Below, one piece after another: positions 11,546 through 13,015 of a stretch of 13,015 nucleotides of DNA (positions within the stretch are counted from its first letter, which is position 1; each line of letters opens with the position of its first letter). Made by a program: the position numbers and the translations under genes. Source of the stretch: Baffinella frigidus (taxonomy: Eukaryota > Cryptophyceae > Cryptomonadales > Baffinellaceae); contig MU646478.1 of the NCBI GenBank assembly GCA_026770585.1, positions 544,014 to 557,028 on the forward strand, written 5' to 3'. The notes below the pieces were generated by a model, which saw only the letters and a program-made list of their open reading frames with translations, searched no databases and was not told the DNA's origin.

Positions 11546-12583
11546 ACCCTAAACCCTACACCCTAAACCCCAAACCCTAAACCCTAAACCCCAATCCTGA
11601 AGCGAACTGCGTGGTGCAGGAGGCTCGGACCCTGTGGATTCACACGCAAAGACAGTATGAGAAGCACGTGGTACGGGCCTTGCCCGCCCAATGACTTGTC
11701 ACCAAATGATGACTTACCACGAGATGATGCCTTATCACCGAGTGATGACTTAGCACGAGAGGATGACTTATCCCCAAATGATGACTTAGCATGAGATGAT
11801 GACTTATCACCGAGTGATGACTTATCACACGCAAGCCTCGGAGCGCACGCAGGCTCACGAAAGATGATTGGCATTGTATTTTCTGAATGTACGATGCGAA
11901 TCATGTGGCCACACCCACACCAACGGTGTTTGTTGGCAGACCATTGTTTTCTCTCAAATAGGCGAGGCTTACTTTTTTGAGGACCCAACACCCCACACCC
12001 TACACCTCACACCCCAAACCCAAACCCCAAACCCCAAACCCCGAAACCCAAACCCAAACCCCGAACCCCAAACCCAAAACCCAAAACCCACATCCCAACC
12101 ACCAAAACTCAAACCTCCAACCCCCAAAATCCAAATCCCAAACTCCAACCCCGAAACCCGAAACCCAAAAACAGAAACAGCAAACCCTGAACGCTGCACA
12201 CCACATCCCGCCTCACGAAACCAACCTCCGAAAACCCGAACCCTTCAAACCAACCCACACCCGAAACCCCCTAGCACTTACAACTTGTTTTCTTCTTCAT
12301 TTCTCTCGATACAGGTCCTGAATGAGGCCCTTACGCCTTGAGTTGAGTGATACAAAAGTCTATGAGCCTGAATAAACTCAGCTCTTAAACCCTAACCCCA
12401 CAACTCTGAGCAATCTATAAGACCCTAGTACAAATAGTTTAGACGGACTGTATCCGTGAAGCCCCCGGTGGTTGCTAAGTGGAAAACCTAATCTCGAAAA
12501 CCCTAGCTCTTAAAACCTAACCCGAAAAGCCTGAGCAGGGGGTTCACGTGCGGCAGAAGCTTCTCGTGAAGCAGGGCACCATG
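247..12583 (+). CDS. Split gene for a cyclic-nucleotide-binding-domain protein, about 20 exons, partial
   Basis: Proposed exons: 247-351, 704-751, 1390-1448, 1855-1954, 2550-2633, 3524-3631, 4009-4044, 4381-4539, 5889-5937, 6261-6337, 6772-6849, 7030-7062, 7242-7354, 8155-8194, 9403-9513, 9929-10020, 10277-10340, 11218-11271, 11620-11670 and 12539-12583, together 1506 nt or 502 codons with no internal stop. All introns are GT-AG and phase is kept at every junction, including split codons at exons 3/4, 9/10, 13/14 and 16/17. Residues 15-145 match the order of a CNB fold: helix, FIIRGG strand, LGPGDL turn, VGHDEAL cassette, TAKNDVEAW strand, C-terminal helix. Residues 169-502 are charged, partly coiled-coil-like, and unrecognised. 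No start codon, promoter or polyadenylation signal is identified. The cellular role is unknown; CNB proteins of protists include kinases, channels and ciliary proteins, but no kinase or channel motif is present here. Confidence 0.8.
352..703. other. Intron 1
   Basis: The intron between exons 1 and 2. Nothing definite was found apart from a loose CACCC/AACCC-type repeat at about 605-690. Confidence 0.6.
704..751 (+). CDS. Exon 2: CNB strand 1 (16 codons)
   Basis: This lies between GGGCAG and GTCAGC in phase 0 and reads TMKKIRFSAKKDLITQ. In CNB domains the stretch after the first helix is 'hxxxxF.kGexIfrqG'; here F42, L48, I49 and Q51 fill those places, and the glycine is supplied as the first codon of exon 3. 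A heptamer minisatellite begins right after its donor. Confidence 0.75.
752..890. repeat. Heptamer array in intron 2
   Basis: CCCTCAA and CCCGAAA units follow the exon 2 donor and create spurious open frames rich in Asn-Pro and Thr. Confidence 0.85.
1024..1150. mobile_element. MITE-like element with 18-bp perfect terminal inverted repeats
   Basis: AAGATAACTGAATCAGTT at 1024-1041 is exactly complementary to 1133-1150. The 127-bp AT-richer unit has no coding capacity and no clear target-site duplication. A single end-like copy (ATAACTGAATCAGTT) lies near 5456-5470. Confidence 0.7.
1390..1448 (+). CDS. Exon 3: CNB central strand with FIIRGG
   Basis: The acceptor CTGGCAG ends at 1389 and the donor is CCG|GTCAGA at 1449. 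It encodes GKTSRDLFIIRGG then VCSVVRR, the family's 'G...D..Y.I..G.V.V' segment. It ends with two bases of an arginine codon that the G of exon 4 completes. An earlier donor at 1429 (GTTTGC) is possible but would break the phase with exon 4. A weak copy of the acceptor region lies at 1207-1265. Confidence 0.75.
1459..1680. repeat. Near-perfect CCCTAAA telomere-like array
   Basis: About eight uninterrupted CCCTAAA units at about 1504-1560, flanked by diverged units. The heptamer is the complement of the plant-type telomere repeat TTTAGGG. Confidence 0.9.
1684..1713 (+). repeat. Echo of exon 4 5' edge
   Basis: It matches 1856-1885, beginning GTGAACCTAGCGCC. The two differences before the match ends (CCT/CCG, GCC/GCT) are synonymous. 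Confidence 0.8.
1855..1954 (+). CDS. Exon 4: CNB loop and LGPGD turn
   Basis: The acceptor is GAGCAG at 1849-1854; one base completes an arginine codon, then 33 codons follow to the donor CTG|GTGACT. It begins VNLAPLVKDAAPLGP and ends AHIVDLGPGDL. 'LGPGD' is the standard turn before the phosphate-binding cassette. The stretch from about residue 73 to 92 is a longer strand-connecting loop than usual. The 5' edge is repeated at 1684-1713. Confidence 0.82.
1955..2549. other. Intron 4 with two echoes of exon 5 5' edge
   Basis: Copies of the exon 5 acceptor and first codons start at 2192 (CAG|GTGGGACACGATGCG) and 2435 (CAG|GTGGGACATGATGAGG). Upstream of 2192, a block at about 2137-2203 is repeated at about 2491-2565 (shared GAAATTCCCACT and GGTTGGGGCGA words). 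In the second echo both differences from exon 5 are synonymous. Confidence 0.75.
2266..2307. repeat. 14-bp inverted repeat
   Basis: TTGGTCACATGTCT (2266-2279) pairs with 2294-2307 with one mismatch. Confidence 0.75.
2550..2633 (+). CDS. Exon 5: degenerate phosphate-binding cassette of the CNB domain
   Basis: The acceptor is GATCAG at 2544-2549 and the donor is TCG|GTAAGC. The 28 codons read VGHDEALSGKPALF then AVTAKNDVEAWRVS. Joined to exon 4 this gives LGPGDL-VGHDEAL, the expected position of the family cassette FGE(L/I)AL....PRxA. The Phe is replaced by Val, the residue after Gly is His, and no Arg sits where the ligand phosphate is normally held (P115-A116-L117). Family knowledge therefore suggests weak or no classical cAMP/cGMP binding. 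Copies of the 5' edge lie at 2192 and 2435, and a copy of the 3' half lies downstream at 2896. Confidence 0.82.
2666..2713. repeat. Inverted copy of the 3844-3891 hairpin arm
   Basis: These 48 bp resemble the reverse complement of 3844-3891 with about six differences. The unit includes AGTTTCTCC and GGTACAAATGTGTGAA. Confidence 0.7.
2741..2895. mobile_element. Inverted-repeat element, family A copy 1
   Basis: The 5' end (CGGGCTACGAAGGA) and 3' end (TAGTCCGCATTGTGG) match the ends of the copies at 4917 and 10919. The core carries family words such as CCATAGGATCCTATGG. It abuts the exon 5 3' echo that starts at 2896. Confidence 0.6.
2896..2992 (+). repeat. Echo of exon 5 3' half
   Basis: It begins GTCACGGCTAAGAACGACG, matching exon 5 from V120 with synonymous changes (GCC/GCT, AAT/AAC). 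It then reads on as ASTSARLGKLAVSLERC. A 7-nt length difference from exon 5 shifts the frame near the exon 5 donor. It could be an alternative exon; no convincing donor was found. Confidence 0.65.
3144..3215. repeat. 12-bp minisatellite, array 1
   Basis: Six units of the type CCGCGTGACCGT. Because the unit is a multiple of three, several frames stay open and give spurious PRDR or VRVT repeats. Confidence 0.9.
3330..3362. repeat. 12-bp minisatellite, array 2
   Basis: About three degenerate units of the same CCTCGTGACCAT type. Confidence 0.75.
3446..3517. repeat. 12-bp minisatellite, array 3, next to the exon 6 acceptor
   Basis: Six units of the CGTGACCATCC type end six bases before exon 6, taking the place of a pyrimidine tract. 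Confidence 0.88.
3524..3631 (+). CDS. Exon 6: C-terminal helix of the CNB domain
   Basis: The acceptor is GCGCAG at 3518-3523 and the donor is CAG|GTAGAC. The 36 codons begin IDQLSSALKSGSEKII and end ATEFHKLRARQ. This continues the WRVS strand of exon 5 into a helix, as in CNB domains after the last beta strand. The acceptor has no pyrimidine tract; a 12-bp minisatellite runs almost up to it. Two partial copies of the 3' edge follow at 3733 and 3884. Confidence 0.82.
3673..3710. repeat. 11-bp inverted repeat around a TACTAAC motif
   Basis: CAAAAGTTGAC (3673-3683) pairs perfectly with 3700-3710. TACTAAC, a consensus branch-point heptamer, sits in the loop at 3692-3698, and a TTTCAG ends at 3722. 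Related AGTTGAC/GTCAACT pairs lie at 3011-3041 and, diverged, at about 3954-3985. Confidence 0.75.
3733..3765 (+). repeat. Echo 1 of exon 6 3' edge with donor
   Basis: GCCACCGAGTTCCACAAACT and onward is identical to exon 6 except the last codon (CAG to GAG); GT follows. With the TTTCAG ending at 3722 it would be a 43-nt cryptic exon. Confidence 0.85.
3803..3875. repeat. 32-bp-arm hairpin
   Basis: 3803-3834 and 3844-3875 are reverse complements at 29 of 32 positions, with a 9-base loop. Confidence 0.88.
3884..3945 (+). repeat. Echo 2 of exon 6 3' edge with donor
   Basis: It resembles 3570-3631, including the CAG|GTAGA donor. One extra base (CACAAAAGCTCC against CACAAACTCC) shifts the frame. 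Confidence 0.82.
4009..4044 (+). CDS. Exon 7: 12-codon proline-rich microexon
   Basis: It lies between TTTTTGCAG, the best pyrimidine-rich acceptor in the window, and GAG|GTATTC, and reads DPPEVNPAVPTE in phase 0. Its 3' half and the donor form one arm of a perfect 21-bp inverted repeat (4027-4047 with 4058-4078), so the 5' splice site can be buried in a hairpin. Confidence 0.65.
4027..4078. repeat. Perfect 21-bp hairpin across the exon 7 donor
   Basis: 4027-4047 is exactly complementary to 4058-4078, with a 10-base loop. The left arm covers the last six codons of exon 7 and the first three intron bases (GTA). Confidence 0.95.
4231..4250. repeat. 8-bp perfect hairpin
   Basis: GCGTGTAG-CTTT-CTACACGC in intron 7, near imperfect GGTCTCA/TGAGACC pairs at about 4182-4205. 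Confidence 0.75.
4381..4539 (+). CDS. Exon 8: largest exon, charged linker
   Basis: The acceptor is CTTTTGCAG and the donor is CAG|GTTCCA. The 53 codons begin IGTVRYNDLGGSGGADLVV, continue through a Lys/Glu-rich run (KDQQDKEQERIDGGEKKRKEE) interrupted by DGG, and end VGAGLYKKGSQ. It is a probable flexible or helical linker with no catalytic motif. An inverted-repeat element begins at 4542, just 3 bp inside the intron. The 3' part of the exon with its donor recurs at 4687-4766, 4858-4876 and about 5158-5172. Confidence 0.75.
4542..4690. mobile_element. Inverted-repeat element, family A copy 2, 3'-truncated
   Basis: It starts CCACACAGC three bases after the exon 8 donor junction. It holds a perfect 16-bp hairpin (4554-4569 with 4572-4587) made from the family's GCTACGAAGGGATTTT end. 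The core TATCCGTAGG...CTACCGTAGGGTCCT follows, and then it is cut where the exon 8 echo begins. Confidence 0.65.
4687..4766 (+). repeat. Echo 1 of exon 8 3' half with donor
   Basis: It matches about 4460-4539, with GGTCTGTCGGCGCGGGGC shared and the same CAG|GTTCCACACAG junction. Small indels break the exon 8 frame. Confidence 0.85.
4769..4855. mobile_element. Family A copy 3, truncated
   Basis: CCACACAGCGGGCTACGATG, then GGGATTCTAACGACCTTTCC, then degenerate sequence. It sits at the same distance from the echo donor as copy 2 does from exon 8. Confidence 0.65.
4858..4876 (+). repeat. Echo 2 of exon 8 3' edge
   Basis: GTACAAGAAAGGCACGCAG followed by GTTAGT. A third short copy, AAGGCACGCAG|GTCAGT, ends at 5172. 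Both are followed by ACTGAAATCAGGGTAGTT, so the pair belongs to one larger duplication. Confidence 0.8.
4917..5078. mobile_element. Inverted-repeat element, family A copy 4, full length
   Basis: The 5' end CCACACAGCGGGCTACGAAG and 3' end TGCGAAGTCCGCTCTGTGG are imperfect inverted repeats of about 22 bp. The 162-bp unit is non-coding and MITE-like. Confidence 0.75.
5340..5396. repeat. Three 19-bp tandem units
   Basis: CTCGACAGGTTNTGAGGCT three times. Each unit carries a CAG|GT, so it resembles repeated cryptic splice sites. Confidence 0.88.
5592..5795. repeat. Diverged duplication in intron 8, including the exon 9 echo
   Basis: TCGCGGAAGCCC...GAGGGTTTA occurs at about 5592-5650 and about 5738-5790. 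Between them, 5696-5734 copies the first 13 codons of exon 9 with two synonymous differences but without the AG acceptor (GCGG in place of GCAG). Confidence 0.78.
5825..6253. repeat. Telomere-like heptamer arrays flanking exon 9
   Basis: CCCTAAA, CCCTCAA and CCCCAAA units occupy nearly all of intron 9 and the end of intron 8. Confidence 0.9.
5889..5937 (+). CDS. Exon 9: short exon ending in phase 1
   Basis: The acceptor is TAAGCAG and the donor is GCAG|GTTAAA. The 16 codons read DAVGKPRVVEVDPLVA; the leftover G joins AA of exon 10 to make Glu. A copy of the first 13 codons at 5696-5734 differs at two third positions, both synonymous, which supports the frame. Confidence 0.72.
6261..6337 (+). 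CDS. Exon 10: basic segment
   Basis: It lies between GCGCTAG and ACG|GTTGCG and completes a split Glu codon. It reads EGAPKKNFSRVYCPP then LAINAQTAVQT. The acceptor follows about 300 bp of telomere-like heptamers with almost no pyrimidine tract. No family is recognised. This is the one exon of middle size without a clear echo in the adjacent intron. Confidence 0.7.
6345..6400. repeat. Short CCCGAAA array
   Basis: Units of CCCGAAA and relatives just after exon 10. Diverged copies of GACCTGA(A/T)CA(A/T)CTC follow at about 6408, 6436, 6580 and 6747. Confidence 0.75.
6524..6544. repeat. Perfect palindrome CAGGTCCGG-AAT-CCGGACCTG
   Basis: 9-bp arms with a 3-base loop in intron 10. The left arm contains CAG|GT. 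Confidence 0.85.
6607..6657 (+). repeat. Echo of exon 11 5' edge with acceptor
   Basis: CAG then 48 nt matching 6772-6819. The three differences (AAA/AAG, GCG/GCT, GGG/GGA) are all synonymous. The copy is cut by an inverted-repeat insert. Confidence 0.92.
6660..6729. mobile_element. 70-bp element with 13-bp perfect terminal inverted repeats
   Basis: GCTCGCCATAAAA (6660-6672) is exactly complementary to 6717-6729. It interrupts the exon 11 echo. It has no coding capacity and no evident target duplication. Confidence 0.72.
6772..6849 (+). CDS. Exon 11: Ala/Lys-rich helix
   Basis: The acceptor is AATGCAG and the donor is CAG|GTCAAC. The 26 codons are AKKEEAKKQAQLENR followed by GGRYSNANRAQ, in phase 0. 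The first half looks helical and highly charged. The first 16 codons occur again at 6610-6657 behind another CAG, with three synonymous differences and no others. Confidence 0.75.
6850..6910. repeat. C-rich telomere-like units
   Basis: CCCCTAA-type units at the start of intron 11. Confidence 0.75.
6949..7019. repeat. G-strand heptamer array before exon 12
   Basis: GGGTTTAGGGTTCAGGGGTT-type units, reverse orientation relative to the other arrays. Confidence 0.85.
7030..7062 (+). CDS. Exon 12: 11-codon microexon, acceptor uncertain
   Basis: It reads FNRHSIKNCVQ before CAG|GTTAGC. Starting after GGAAAG (7024-7029) keeps phase 0 with exons 11 and 13. A stronger-looking TTCAG ends at 7019 but would add GGK and shift the phase. 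The sequence just upstream is the G-rich strand of the heptamer repeat, opposite to nearly all other arrays here. Confidence 0.5.
7063..7236. repeat. Heptamer array filling intron 12
   Basis: CCCTAAA, CCCTCAA and CCCCAAA units occupy almost the entire intron. Confidence 0.9.
7242..7354 (+). CDS. Exon 13: segment whose 3' half is triplicated downstream
   Basis: It lies between CGAAAAG and CCAG|GTACCG. The 37 codons begin VDARPLWEKSQLESGSE and end ARGSASLPPA, with two bases left over that make Arg with exon 14. The 3' half plus donor plus intron start recurs at 7530-7613 and 7743-7793. Those copies show mainly synonymous changes and a few amino-acid changes. Confidence 0.72.
7409..7470. repeat. 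Inverted repeat and duplicated AT-rich block in intron 13
   Basis: CGAAATTTGCTACACTAATT pairs with 7450-7470 apart from one mismatch and one indel. The neighbouring CTATTACTAGTATGACATA block (7433 on) recurs at 7692. Confidence 0.75.
7528..7613 (+). repeat. Echo 1 of exon 13 3' half with donor
   Basis: CTGGAGAGCGGGAGTGAGAG and onward matches exon 13 from L12, with the donor CCAG|GTGTCG and the intron start TCTCATACTT retained. Synonymous changes dominate; M/R, S/G and C/S also differ. It has an upstream TTAGCAG and could act as an alternative exon. Confidence 0.85.
7743..7793 (+). repeat. Echo 2 of exon 13 3' edge with donor
   Basis: AGCATCACCTTCTCTGCCAA and onward, then CCAG|GTACCC and TCTCATAC. 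Most differences from exon 13 are synonymous. Confidence 0.85.
7817..7878. repeat. 20-bp inverted repeat
   Basis: TCTGGGGATACAGTCCCGTG pairs with 7859-7878 at 19 of 20 positions. Confidence 0.9.
8030..8148. repeat. Heptamer array before exon 14
   Basis: CCCTAAA, CCCTCAA and CCCTGAA units up to a short C/T run and the acceptor. Confidence 0.9.
8155..8194 (+). CDS. Exon 14: 13-codon microexon
   Basis: The acceptor is CTCGCAG and the donor is AAT|GTACCC. It completes an Arg codon and reads IQEAQSRLKAVLN, a likely helix. Its last bases (GCCGTCCTCAAT) are repeated at several points in the following intron. Confidence 0.68.
8195..8760. repeat. Repeat-built intron carrying multiple exon 14 edge echoes
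   Basis: Copies of CCGTCCTCAAT lie at 8370-8380 (then GC), 8530-8540 (then GT) and, diverged, at about 8278-8288 and 8688. They alternate with TCTTGACGAAACCTTGCTGG (8399, 8450, 8500, 8561, 8652, 8741). Hairpins: 8239-8256 with 8263-8280 (17/18), 8335-8355 (perfect 9-bp arms), and 8571-8580 with 8602-8611 (perfect). Confidence 0.8.
8415..8445. repeat. G-strand telomere-like array
   Basis: Four consecutive TTTAGGG units in reverse orientation to the other arrays. Confidence 0.92.
8761..9180. other. Rest of intron 14, 5' side
   Basis: Three tandem AAAAACCAGCTGAGT-type units at about 8766-8816, purine/pyrimidine GAA and TTC runs at 8818-8858, and a diverged direct repeat (GTGGGCAACTCTGACGT at 8966 against GTGGGGAACTCCGACGT at 9059). 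No exon is seen. Confidence 0.65.
9183..9219 (+). repeat. Echo of exon 15 5' region
   Basis: GAGTGCGGTGTGGCAGACGG and onward encodes ECGVADGTLSPE in frame, against ECGVTDGAALSPE in exon 15. It has one codon fewer. Confidence 0.75.
9259..9278. repeat. 20-bp perfect palindrome
   Basis: CCACGACAGATCTGTCGTGG in intron 14. Confidence 0.93.
9403..9513 (+). CDS. Exon 15: ECGVTDG segment ending in four glutamates
   Basis: The acceptor is TTTCTAG and the donor is GAG|GTCCCG. The 37 codons in phase 0 begin GARKECGVTDGAALSPEGG and end with SFEPKEEEE. A copy of ECGV.DG..LSPE lies upstream at 9183-9219. The 3' end takes part in a 10-bp inverted repeat (9493-9502 with 9548-9557) that loops out the donor. 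No family is recognised. Confidence 0.68.
9493..9557. repeat. Inverted repeat flanking the exon 15 donor
   Basis: GAACCTAAGG (9493-9502) is exactly complementary to 9548-9557; the donor at 9514 lies in the loop. The loop and later intron hold CCCTACACC-type repeats to about 9660. Confidence 0.8.
9739..9950. repeat. 102-bp tandem repeat carrying exon 16 acceptors
   Basis: CTACCTTGTAGTAGCGACTG starts at 9781 and again at 9883. CAG|GAGT(C/T)CGGGGTG occurs at 9742, 9829 and 9929; only the last leads into an open exon. Inside, a GACTGCCTTGTGACAGT unit of about 15-18 bp repeats. Confidence 0.88.
9929..10020 (+). CDS. Exon 16: helical segment after a 102-bp tandem repeat
   Basis: The acceptor is TTGGCAG and the donor is CTCGG|GTGAGA. 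It reads ESGVLTVPLAMERF then MAHMVEVGLVELDEVLG, with two bases left over for Gly. A weaker donor at 10013 (GAG|GTTCTC) would end the exon eight bases earlier and put exon 17 out of its best frame. Its acceptor and first codons are repeated twice upstream, at 9742 and 9829. Confidence 0.72.
10062..10085. repeat. 24-bp perfect palindrome
   Basis: TTTCACCTTGAA followed by its exact complement, centred on an EcoRI-type GAATTC, 42 bp into intron 16. Confidence 0.95.
10186..10272. repeat. CCCGAAA heptamer array before exon 17
   Basis: About ten near-identical CCCGAAA units run up to the acceptor. Confidence 0.92.
10277..10340 (+). CDS. Exon 17: IPRWKRQ segment
   Basis: The acceptor is CGGACAG and the donor is GGG|GTCTGT. 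After completing Gly it reads LHATDEAIPRWKRQ then ALASEGG. The donor is followed at once by a C run. Copies of its 3' edge with donors lie at 10513-10547 and 10809-10832. Confidence 0.72.
10357..10443. mobile_element. Family A copy 5, 3' half only
   Basis: CCTATATCCCTACGGGTTGC...GTAGGGTCCTAGG...TCTGCTGTGTGG matches the 3' two-thirds of the copy at 10919. Confidence 0.7.
10513..10547 (+). repeat. Echo 1 of exon 17 with internal deletion, donor kept
   Basis: GATGAGGGGATTCCGCGCTG and onward matches exon 17. It lacks 16 internal bases and ends in the same GGAGGG|GTCTGT donor. Confidence 0.85.
10580..10633. repeat. 12-bp inverted repeat
   Basis: CTTAGATTCGTC pairs with 10622-10633 with one mismatch. 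Confidence 0.75.
10634..10808. other. AT-richer intron 17 segment
   Basis: Unique-looking sequence with no exon, heptamer or clear element. Confidence 0.5.
10809..10832 (+). repeat. Echo 2 of exon 17 3' edge with donor
   Basis: Eight codons (QALASEGG) match exon 17. The three differences are all synonymous (GCG/GCT, GAA/GAG, GGA/GGC), followed by GTCAGT. Confidence 0.88.
10919..11080. mobile_element. Inverted-repeat element, family A copy 6, full length
   Basis: Ends CACGCAGCGGGCTACGAAGG and CTTCGAAGTCCGCTGTGTGG are imperfect inverted repeats. The core CTGTAGGAACCCCCCTATGT matches copy 4. No ORF. Confidence 0.78.
11146..11166. repeat. AT-rich palindrome
   Basis: ATATTTTAT-TAA-ATAAAATAT, 9-bp perfect arms, 50 bp before the exon 18 acceptor. 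Confidence 0.8.
11218..11271 (+). CDS. Exon 18: 18-codon segment
   Basis: It lies between GACGCAG and CAC|GTGCGT and reads GVRDGSETQLPPLRIKEH in phase 0. A heptamer array starts right after the donor. No echo was found, and the function is not recognised. Confidence 0.62.
11278..11595. repeat. Long heptamer array filling intron 18
   Basis: CCCTAAA blocks alternate with CCCTCAA and CCGTCAA blocks and occupy nearly the whole intron. Confidence 0.92.
11620..11670 (+). CDS. Exon 19: 17-codon segment
   Basis: The acceptor is TGGTGCAG and the donor is GTG|GTACGG. It reads EARTLWIHTQRQYEKHV in phase 0. The frame is also open upstream to 11602 (ANCVVQ), so an acceptor at the AAG ending 11601 is an alternative. 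An 18-bp minisatellite starts 20 bp after the donor. Confidence 0.62.
11691..11834. repeat. 18-bp minisatellite, eight units
   Basis: ATGACTTATCACCGAGTG-type units. Units 1-3 resemble units 5-7, implying a 72-bp higher-order period. The reverse-strand ORF over it is a repeat artefact. Confidence 0.92.
11835..11984. other. Intron 19 middle part
   Basis: No exon or repeat could be assigned here. Confidence 0.5.
11985..12270. repeat. Diverged heptamer array
   Basis: CCCCAAA, CCCAAAC and CCCGAAA units with growing decay. They explain the long Pro/Asn/Thr and Phe/Gly/Trp frames on both strands. Confidence 0.85.
12315..12341 (+). CDS. Exon 20 (alternative): VLNEALTP then TGA
   Basis: A good acceptor (TCTCGATACAG, after the T-rich stretch at 12281-12304) opens a phase 0 frame of eight codons ending in TGA. 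All three frames stop within 30 nt and no in-frame GT donor precedes the stop. It is therefore either a terminal coding exon or is skipped in favour of exon 21. Confidence 0.4.
   Translation, partial: VLNEALTP
12539..12583 (+). CDS. Exon 21: 15-codon segment
   Basis: It lies between CTGAGCAG and ATG|GTCCGT and reads GVHVRQKLLVKQGTM in phase 0, compatible with exon 19. If used, exon 20 is skipped and the gene runs past the window. A long CCCGAAA heptamer array follows directly. Confidence 0.55.
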
Positions 12584-12589
12584 GTCCGT

Positions 12590-13015
12590 ACTCCGAAACG
12601 CGAAACCCGAAACCCGAGACTCGGAACTCGGAACCCGGAACCCGAAACCCGAAACCCGGAACCCGGAACCCGAAATCCGAGACTCGGAACCCGACACCCG
12701 AAACCCGAAACCCGAAACCTGAAACCCAAAACCCAAAACCTGAAACCCGAAACCCGAGACCCGAAACCCGAAACCTGAAAACCGGAACCCGAGACCCAGC
12801 ACCCGAAACCCGAGACTCGAGACCCGGAACCCAAAACCCGAGACCCGGAACCCGAGACTCGAACCCCGAAACCCGACACCCGAGACCCAGAACCCGGAAC
12901 CCAGAACCCGAAACCCGAGACCCGGAACCCGAGACCCGAAACCCAAGTCCCGAAACCTGAGTCCCAAAACCCGAAACCCGAAACCCGAAACCCGAAACCC
13001 GAAACCCGAAACCCG
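12590..13015. repeat. CCCGAAA/CCCGAGA heptamer array to the window edge
   Basis: About 60 units, changing from mixed CCCGGAA, CTCGGAA and CCCGAGA units to pure CCCGAAA in the last 50 bp. Confidence 0.95.

Noticed and set aside
11584-11991. 135-aa reverse ORF with KSSLGD-type hexapeptide repeats
   Set aside because: The repeat is the 18-bp minisatellite; the ORF runs antisense through exon 19 and has no support.
11969-12341. Pro/Asn/Thr-rich forward and Phe/Gly/Trp-rich reverse ORFs
   Set aside because: Low-complexity products of the diverged heptamer array. Only the last eight codons (exon 20) might be real.
12503-12967. 154-aa reverse-strand ORF of FGFRVSGFGFRVSG type
   Set aside because: It is a pure translation of the CCCGAAA heptamer array; three phases of a 7-bp repeat give a 7-residue pattern and no gene signals.

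Overview
This window looks like eukaryotic nuclear DNA. I read all of it as part of one split gene on the + strand; nothing prokaryotic and no rRNA, tRNA, CRISPR or IS element was seen. Coding sequence is only about 1.5 kb of 13 kb, cut into about 20 exons of 33-159 nt between long introns. Long ORFs elsewhere are artefacts of 7-, 12- and 18-bp repeats. The introns carry plant/alveolate-type telomere-like heptamers (CCCTAAA and relatives), so I infer an alga or related protist, perhaps a chromerid or dinoflagellate relative. That assignment is weak and rests on repeat type and gene architecture only.

Gene: every junction proposed for exons 1-19 keeps reading phase, including three split codons. 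Exons 1-5 plus the start of exon 6 rebuild a cyclic-nucleotide-binding (CNB) fold: the FKWMSDE helix, the beta strand with FIIRGG, the LGPGD turn, a degenerate phosphate-binding cassette starting VGHDEAL, then the TAKNDVEAW strand and the C-terminal helix. The cassette arginine is missing. Exons 7-19 and 21 encode a charged tail of about 330 residues that I do not recognise. The gene starts upstream of the window. It either ends at 12341 (exon 20 with a stop) or continues through exon 21 beyond the window.

Layout: 1-2633 exons 1-5 (CNB core); 2634-3523 intron with a MITE-like element and 12-bp minisatellites; 3524-4539 exons 6-8; 4540-5888 intron packed with copies of one inverted-repeat element and repeats of the exon 8 edge; 5889-8194 exons 9-14 among heptamer arrays; 8195-9402 repeat-built intron; 9403-10340 exons 15-17; 10341-12583 exons 18-21; 12584-13015 a CCCGAAA heptamer array.

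Main discovery: most exons have one to several partial copies ('echoes') in the adjacent intron, under a simple rule. Copies of an exon's 5' edge, usually with its acceptor, lie upstream. Copies of its 3' edge, usually with its donor, lie downstream. Many echoes differ from the exon only at synonymous third positions. Perfect hairpins also cluster in the introns, and one 21-bp perfect stem pairs across the exon 7 donor site.
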